Below, in pieces: positions 57,761 through 64,000 of a stretch of DNA of 64,000 nt. Made by a program: the position numbers and the translations under genes. Position 1 is the stretch's first letter. Every line of letters begins with the position of its first letter. The DNA is from Papilionanthe hookeriana x Papilionanthe teres (taxonomy: Eukaryota > Streptophyta > Magnoliopsida > Asparagales > Orchidaceae). The stretch lies in contig CM040421.1 of NCBI GenBank assembly GCA_022702705.1, positions 66,458,121 through 66,522,120 on the forward strand, in the 5' to 3' direction. The notes below the pieces were generated by a model. It did not search any database. It saw nothing but the letters and a program-made list of their open reading frames with translations, and was not told the DNA's origin.

Positions 57761-59750
57761 TGACCGAGCCCACGATTACGCGATAAATTAACTTCCAAAA
57801 GATGGCCGAAAACTTGACCTGATTTATAAATAGCGGCTAGCGTGCAAAATCTTAAATGATATAAAAATTAGAAAATATTTTACACACTAGAGGTACTACG
57901 CGAGTATACGTATCGTTTCAAGTAATATAGAGTTTTCTTTAAAAGCCCCAGTATCGATCCCACGAGGAAGTGAAGTAAGAGGTCTTTAAACGAATTCTAG
58001 TCTACTACTAATAGTCCTTAGTTTGGAATGTCGATTAAAATTGTGTTTTATCTAGCAACTACTCCTAAATGCAAGTGTTAAATGTAAAGATAGTAACTAT
58101 ATCTAAATGCAAATAATAATTCTAAAGATAACCCTTTTTGGATAAGTTGGTTTGGAGAATTTTGAGATATTAAAAACTACTATTCTTATGTAATGAAATA
58201 GATAATGTATGGGATTGAGATGCATTTAATATTATATGTGCCAAATAGGAGCAATCTTATTCTTTACCCTTTGGTCAGGGCATAAAGAACATTGGCTAAT
58301 CACATGCTTGGTTACTGAATGCTGCGGCTAGGTTGGGAGGATACGGGCTGCCACTTGAGCTCCTACGTTCCCCCTCGCACGAGGGCTAACATCTACACTT
58401 CGGCACCCGAACGATAGGACCGAATTGAGGATTTTAGTATGTCACTCTAAAATCTCCGATTCTACGCCCGATTAATATTATTTCCCTATTTATTTGCGTT
58501 CAATCCCCATAAACTTCACCATCCATGGAATTTGAATGTGGTTCCACTTTGTTGAGAATTACATATGCCCTTTCGGGTCGATGTAATTATAACTAATTTT
58601 AACACTACAATGGGCCCTTATTGCAATGTAAATGAAGTGCAAGTAAAAACCATCACATTTATAATTAAATTTACTTCTACCATGCATCACAAAATCCTAA
58701 ACATGATTTCTACTCATTACAAAAGAAAAGTAAAAAGAAAACAATGACATAATCTTCTTATACCACTATTTCCAAAGAAGAAGAAATAGTAAGAGAGATG
58801 CGTCACAAAGCACGAAGAAAACATAAAGGAAACTTCATTTAACAAAAGCAAATCCACTAAATAAATGTTTACAAAATTATAAGATAATGAAGAACAATAC
58901 TTAGCTTTTTCCCCTTGAAAGAAAGACAAAGATCTCTCCCATAAAGTCTCCCGGTGATCCATGCAATGCTAGCGAAATCCCTTACAAATTCTCTCAAAAT
59001 CTCCTCTCGATCTCTCCAAAAGGGTAGAAATCTACATTTCTACTCTTAATCTAAGAATCCTAAACATTCCTCTAAGTTTTTCTCTCCTTTCCTCTATTGT
59101 TTCTCCCTAAAATTCCTCTCTAATCTAACCCATATTCGCCATTTTAAAGAGTACAGATGAAGTTTGAAGAGTTTCCATAAGCACCCCTTCGAAAAAGCGT
59201 CCAGATACATCGAATTTCGGCCATAACCGCCGAAAGTCGGTCCGAAGCTTCCGGCCACCGTCGGCGGGTTTGAGCTCGGCTGTCGGTGAGCTTTCGGGCT
59301 TATTTCGGTGCTCTCGGGTAAATCTCGGCTGTCGGCGAGATCGACCTCGCCGTCGGCGAGCAGGTTCGTTGCGCGGCTCCACGGTTTTGCTCCGTTTGGC
59401 TCCGTTTCAACTCCGTTTCGCCCCATTTCAGTTGTGTTGCGTTCGTAACAGATAGCCCTACAATATAAGCATAAAAACAACATTTCTTTAAAGTGTAATC
59501 TCATTCAAAAATATGAAAGAATTGTAAAAGAGATTAAGCATCAAAAGACTTATCGAAAGGTGTCAGGGCAGAATTTCATTTCTTGCTCGTTTTTGCTCCA
59601 AATTGCACCATTTTTGCTTTTTTTTGTTTCAATCACTATTTCTTGTACCTAAAACCAAAAAACATACAAAATACCTTCCTTTAAAGTGTAATATCTTCAA
59701 AAAATGAGTAAAATAATATAGCAAAAAGCGTATATATTTTAAGCGTGTCA
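57761..59750 (-). repeat. Right (5') LTR of the younger Athila-type element
   Basis: Starts TGACCGAGCCC next to the PBS and ends AAGCGTGTCA followed by GGTAC. Nearly identical to the left LTR. Confidence 0.93.
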
Positions 59751-59755
59751 GGTAC
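59751..59755. repeat. Target duplication GGTAC, right copy
   Basis: Identical to 50423-50427. Confidence 0.93.
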
Positions 59756-59930
59756 CGACCTCGAAGTGAGAATTGGAATTTATGTATCAGTCTCGGAAGT
59801 TTAGAATTGAAATTTAGGTATCAATTCAGGAGAGAATCGAAATTTAGGTATCGATCTCGAAAGGAGAGTCGGAATTTAGGTACCGACCTCGAAGTGAGAA
59901 CTGGAATTTAGGTACCAGTCTCGGAAGATG
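59756..59930 (-). repeat. Tandem array of GGTACC-type units (part 2)
   Basis: Continues the array interrupted at 50422: GACCTCGAAGTGAGAA, GTCTCGGAAG, and GATCTCGAAAGGAGAGTCGG variants. The array ends near 59930. Confidence 0.88.
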
Positions 59931-60709
59931 TAATGTATGAAGAAGGACCCGAGTCTCGTGCCATCGGAACCAAGCCGAACCATGTTCATGGCTGCGTGTC
60001 GATGAACCTAGTCGATCTCCGTACAAGAGGGGAAGGAGATCACGGAAAATCAAAAGGATTTCGATGTGACGAAAAAAAGGTGTAGGATTTTTGAAATTTG
60101 AAGTGTGAGTTTTCCGTGAGGAAGAACCATCCCGAAAGAGGGTTTCAAAGTAGTTTGAAGTAGATTTTGATCTGAGTAAGAATTGAAGGATTTGAAAGAG
60201 ATAGATTGAGATTGTAATTCCATTTGAGATTCATTTTTCATTTTGTTTGTCCTTTAATGATCCAATTTTATTTTTGTTGTTTATTTGATGTTCACGTGAA
60301 TTTTATTTGGTGTTCATGTGGATTTGAAGTTCATTTGAATATTTGGATTTCAAAGAACGAGTTCTTATTTATTTCTCTTTTCTTTTACGTTTCTTTGTTC
60401 AAAGTTCATTTAACTCTAATGGCGTTTCCAGATCAATATGCACAAAAAGAGGTGAAGGCAAAATGTGACATGGTCACTTTCATTCCAATCTTGTTGAAGA
60501 TACATCATACAACTCGATCTGAAATATTTCTCATACAATCCATGACTCAAAACGGACTATGTATGATCCTTGTTGATCCATCCAAAAGTATCTGTTAAAA
60601 ATCCATGTCTGAATAATGAGATACACGGTCAATAACATCACCTTCCAAGCCATCCTTGGTAGGAATGCCGCATGGATGTACAATGGAGGTGTGTTATTTC
60701 CCGTGTAAC
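59931..60709. other. Spacer between tandem array and AlkB-like gene
   Basis: No recognised gene. Short open frames exist on both strands (for example plus 60224-60598) but lack known motifs. It probably is 3' untranslated sequence of the element transcript. Confidence 0.5.
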
Positions 60710-62261
60710 TCACAGCTCATAGGGCCGGAGACTCTCCAATTATGGATCTGGCTGGAAGTGGTAAGGTGCCTTTCTGTCGTCCATCCTTCTAAAAGTGACG
60801 GAGATCCGCTCCATCTGGTACTCCCGGTATACAATGTTTTGCGATGTACGCTCCATTTCTTTGTAATATCATGACGGAACCTACGGAAGTGGTATCTCCA
60901 GCGGCCCTCGGAACTTACCGGGACTCTGTCATACGGAGGTCGAATTCGAACATGATATTGCATTGGTTGACGAATGAAGCTGTGCGAAAAGGTCGACAAA
61001 GTCATGGTGGTACATGTGTGGAGGTATGCGGTCGCCCTTCGATAAATGTTGATGATGCAAGCTGTTGAGTATGCGATCTGCTGGCGGTACCCTCTATCTT
61101 TATCATTCTTTTCATCATTCTTTTAATTATTCTCGGCATTGGATCCACCTCACCGTGACGGAGTATCCACGGTGGATTTCCTTTCTCGTTCTGCGAAGTT
61201 ATAGCAACATCCGCATTGTATTGTGACTCTTCCTTTCCACGGCATCCATTTCCGGGGTTCGAATAAGTCTTTTCTCTCGGACGGCACTGCTCGACCCATC
61301 TTCGAAGTTCTAAAATGCAATCCACAATCTGCTGTTGCTCGTACTTTGAGAATACACCTGTGTGTAACTCGAGGCCTTCCAAAATGTTGATTAATTTGCC
61401 TCTAATCCTTTCAAAGTATTCGAAAGTCTTCTTCTCAACATTTTGCATTCTTTCTATTTCATATTCTGGGATGATCTGCAAGTGAGGAGGCCTTGTAACG
61501 TATTGCGGGATGTATGGCTCAATCCCATCGCGTTCACCTGCATACCTTGGCTCCTCGGGGATTGTCTCTGTCGGGACATCCTCCGGGGTTGCTTCCGCAA
61601 CAAGGTTCTTCAGATATGGTATCTCTATCCGGTGTCGAGGCACTGATTTTATTTCTGTTTTTCTTGGCACTTTTTCGATCTCTTCTGATTTTCTCGGCGT
61701 TGACTTTCTTCTTTCTGGTTCCTGACGAACCGGTATCTTTGAAATGTGTGTATTGGCGAAGGTGGCTGTTTCCTCGTGTTGATCTGCTTGCTAGTTTAGT
61801 CAACATCTTGCGGATACGGCGATTCTTATTCCTTCTTTGAGTGGCGGTGAGAGTAGCTCTCCTTACCCCTTGAATTTGCGGGCGCGGCGGCGACGAGCAC
61901 GCCCTCTGTCGTGGCAACTACTTGACTTGATTTTCTTGCTTTCCTCGGTGTTTGTCTTTCTTTTCTTGTTCTTTGGATTGGTGGCTTGGGCCACCCATCT
62001 TCATCATTGTCTAGCTATGAAGCTCTTCTCGGTCCAGCTGGGACCCGATCATTTTCTTCGTATCGTAGGCTGGTGGTGTGAAGTCGGGAATCGATTTCTA
62101 TCATCTGCTCCATCCTTCACCCTCTTTTCATCGAGTGCGAGACTCACACCATTTTTAAAGTTTAGGACCAACCGCCTGGATTCGACATTTCCTGCTGAAG
62201 AAGACAAGGAAAGGATCAGGGGTTGTACTAAGAACAAGAACATTAAGAAAATATTTACCAT
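60710..62261 (-). pseudogene. AlkB-like (ALKBH9/10-type) 2-oxoglutarate/Fe(II) dioxygenase gene carried by the retrotransposon
   Basis: On the minus strand a basic, low-complexity amino part (about 62261-61450) is followed by the AlkB domain. Visible blocks in order: LINILEGLELHTGVFSKYEQ (about 61400), a shifted KWMPWKGRVTIQCGCCYNF, KGNPPWILRHGEVDPMPRII (61130), a shifted CIINIY and KGDRIPPHMYHHDF (61010), SFVNQCNIMF, PGKFRGPLEIPLP, GSVMILQRNGAYIAKHCIPG (60840), RISVTFRRMDDRK (60790) and a stop at 60710-60712. This is the complete block order of plant ALKBH9/10 proteins, which remove N6-methyl groups from RNA. The second iron His (AKHC) and the 2-oxoglutarate Arg region (RISVTF) are kept; the HxD motif reads HMY. 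At least five frame changes are needed. No intron interrupts the domain. It has the same orientation as pol and lies right after it. Confidence 0.8.
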
Positions 62262-62466
62262 TGAAGATTCTTATTCTCTTATTTTAATTTTAATTTTTAA
62301 GTAGGAAAAGATGAAGAAAGATCAGGAACAAGATTTGATTTGAAAGGAAGGGTAAAACTTTATTATTATGATTTCACATATTTTATTTTTAGCACATATT
62401 TTATTTTATCCATTTTTATGTTTTTGGGTTCGGACCCGATCGCAAAGTGATTGCTTCACCGTGTTT

Positions 62467-64000
62467 CTAGGGATAAGACTCCATTTTAGGGGCCACCCTT
62501 CGAAACATCGGGTTGTGTAATAATTCTTCAAATACGCGTCCATTGATTGGAAGCATTTGTCTTTCTCCTTGGCGATTCACAAGTTGGTAGGAGCCTCACG
62601 AGTAGTTGCCTCGACCACGAAACGGCCCTTCCCAGTCGGTTCAAATTTGCCTCCTATATTGCGATGTGCGAGAATAGGTCTTACGAGAACAAGAACTAAG
62701 TCACCAACTTTGAAAGTTCTTAGGCGGACCGGTTTATCATGGGCTCGGATCATCTTAGCTTGGTACGGTTCCAAATTTCTGTTGCGCTACAAGTCTCTTC
62801 CCTTCGAGCTTTCCAGTTCTTCCGATCGCAATCGATATTTTCTTACGTAGTAATTTTATTTGCAAGCTGACGATCACGAGTGATGGAAGGCTGGACCTCC
62901 AAAGGTAAAACGGCCTCGGACCCGTACACTAAAGTGTAAGGCGTAGGCGAGTAGGAGTCACGAAAGTCGTCCTGTAGGCCCGTAAGGCTTCTAACAACTT
63001 CTCGTGCCAATTTCTCTTGTTGTCATCCAAGGTTTTCTTTAAAATGCGAACAAGAGTTTTATTAAAAGCCTCGACCAAGCCGTTTGCTCTTGGGTAATAG
63101 ATCGTTGAGTATCGCCAATCGATCTCGTGTCTTCTGACAAAATTGTTGATCTTTGTACTTTTGAATGCAGACCCATTATCTGAAATGATTCTACGCGGTA
63201 CTCTGAAACGGTATACAACTTGATTTTTAAAAAACTGTAGCACGTGGTGTGCCTTTACTTCTCTGAGTGGAACTACTTCTGCCCATTTAGAAAAGTAGTT
63301 TGTAGCTGCAAGGATGAAGGGATGTCCTCTTGAAGAAGGCGGATCTATCGGACCCACTATATCTGTGCCCCAACACTCAAATGGCCACGACGGAATTGTC
63401 GGATGTAGCACATTTGGAGGTTGGTGTATAACGACTCCTTGCACTTGGCACTGGTGACAGCTCTTGGCGACTTTCATACAGTCGGTCATCATTGTGGGCC
63501 AGTAGTACCCTAGTCTTTTAATCTTCATTTTCATTTTCGGACCCGACTGATGAGCGCCACAAAGTCCTGAGTGCACCTCTTTAACAATTTCACGAGCCTC
63601 GGACCCACTCAGGCACCTTAGCCACATCTGCTCAAAAGACCTTCTGTATAACGTATTATTTATTAATGTGTAAGACATAGTTCTTTTCTTGATTTGATGG
63701 GCTAATGACTTATCGTCCGGTAATTTACTGTTTGCGAGTAGTACGTTAGCGGATGACGCTCGATCTTCTGTGTTTTCCGTCACTGCTGCTAGCTGATTCC
63801 TCTGCTTTTTCGATTTACGTATCATATCCATGTCGAGCTGTGATAGGACTCGTCGTCCTTGAGCCGACACTTCAGCCGACTCATCTTGTAAGCGGGCAAA
63901 TTCTTTTGCAAGGCGAGCTAGCGCATCCGCGAGGGCATTTTCTCTTACGGGGATCTTGTAGATAGTTACATTCGGAATTTGTTCCAACGGTTTCATAGCA
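62467..64000 (-). pseudogene. Tat/Ogre-type pol: RNase H end and integrase (partial)
   Basis: The frame 63996-62929 begins inside pol. The RNase H end reads VRENALADALARLAKEFARL. The integrase zinc finger has H-x5-H and C-x2-C (EVHSGLCGAHQSG, KSCHQCQ). The catalytic core shows the three acidic positions: WGTDIVGPI, RIISDNGSAF and NGLVEAFNKTL. After a frameshift near 62945 the sequence continues with LVYGSEAVLPLEVQPSITRD, then the carboxyl domain at 62774-62577 (RLRTFKVGDLVLVLV, GGKFEPTGKGRFVVEA), and after another shift ends with MLPINGRVFEELLHNPMFRR and a TAG at 62467-62469. The catalytic triad is intact but the shifts would inactivate it. Integrase inserts element cDNA in the nucleus. The pattern is of the Tat/Ogre branch, judged by eye. 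Confidence 0.88.

Larger units (their letters stand above)
50428..59750 (-). mobile_element. Younger Athila-type retrotransposon without reverse transcriptase
   Basis: The element has LTRs of 1993 and 1990 bp (TGACC...GTGTCA), duplication GGTAC, PBS of tRNA-Asp type beside the right LTR and polypurine tract beside the left LTR; it reads on the minus strand. It carries gag (57496 to about 56370) and a gag-protease frame (56361-54716), then jumps to the post-pol non-coding block (about 54490) and 2 kb of non-coding 3' sequence. Reverse transcriptase, RNase H, integrase and the env-like gene are missing. LTR samples (50702-50821 versus 58032-58151) differ at only 2 of 120 positions, so it is younger than the Athila copy at 12-22 kb. 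Shared 3' sequence shows both belong to one family. Confidence 0.93.
37195..64000 (-). mobile_element. Tat/Ogre-type Ty3/Gypsy retrotransposon with an AlkB-like gene, partial
   Basis: The element reads on the minus strand. From the right edge: RNase H tail and integrase (64000-62467), an AlkB-like gene (62261-60710), a spacer, a tandem array (59930-59756 and 50422-49560, split by a younger Athila element), a 3' leader to the polypurine tract (49195-49178), and a rearranged 3' LTR (49177-37195). The integrase type, long LTRs and 3' tandem repeats are all usual for the Tat/Ogre branch. The 5' LTR, gag, protease and reverse transcriptase lie beyond the window. That LTR and pol belong to one element is inferred from orientation, polypurine tract position and layout; the target duplication cannot be checked here. 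Confidence 0.78.

Noticed and set aside
60224..60598. Plus-strand open frame of 124 codons opposite to the element, as a candidate antisense gene of Tat elements
   Set aside because: Begins with hydrophobic, Phe-rich sequence from AT-rich DNA and shows no motif; no support beyond being open.
61837..62304. Plus-strand open frame of 155 codons
   Set aside because: Antisense shadow of the low-complexity amino part of the AlkB-like gene.
1..64000. CRISPR arrays, tRNA or rRNA genes, bacterial-type operons
   Set aside because: None seen. The tRNA-like blocks at 12222, 20490, 20580 and 57740 are retrotransposon primer-binding sites or their copies, not tRNA genes.

Overview
The window is a stretch of a repeat-rich plant (angiosperm-like) nuclear genome. 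Everything recognisable in it is transposable-element sequence: Ty3/Gypsy LTR retrotransposons of at least three lineages (a decayed chromovirus, two Athila-type elements primed by tRNA-Asp, one Tat/Ogre-type element) and one Mutator-like DNA transposon carrying FAR1-type and Ulp1-type genes. No intact host gene, tRNA, rRNA or prokaryotic feature was found. Most reading frames carry stops or frameshifts, so the coding entries are called pseudogenes.

Layout. 1-3650: a decayed plus-strand Ty3/Gypsy copy (gag, CCHC, protease, RNase H tail, integrase; reverse transcriptase missing). 4179-32542: a 28.4-kb Mutator-like element (MULE) with long inverted ends and a perfect 9-bp target duplication. 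Inside it a plus-strand Ulp1-type cysteine-protease gene (about 4.75-8.83 kb) converges on a minus-strand FAR1/MULE transposase gene (31.84 down to 11.28 kb), a MuDR-like layout. The transposase gene is broken by two retroelements: an Athila-type element with two LTRs (12158-22328, duplication CATTC) and a 7.4-kb solo-LTR-like element (23426-30803).

32552-37194 is AT-rich intergenic sequence with microsatellites, a 73-bp tandem repeat and an old LTR scrap. From 37195 to the right edge lies one minus-strand Tat/Ogre-type retrotransposon. It has a 12-kb rearranged 3' LTR (37195-49177, same family as the solo LTR), a polypurine tract, a tandem-repeat array, an extra gene related to plant AlkB-type RNA demethylases (ALKBH9/10), and pol (RNase H tail and integrase) running off the window. 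A younger Athila-type element (50428-59750, duplication GGTAC) sits inside the tandem array.

The most interesting signal is the AlkB-like gene between the integrase and the 3' repeats of the Tat/Ogre element, in the same orientation as pol. It looks like a captured, intronless host gene for an RNA-demethylase-type protein. Second is the MULE, whose history can be read in layers: MULE insertion, then Athila and solo-LTR insertions into its transposase, whose reading frame closes up again when the insertions and one target copy are removed.
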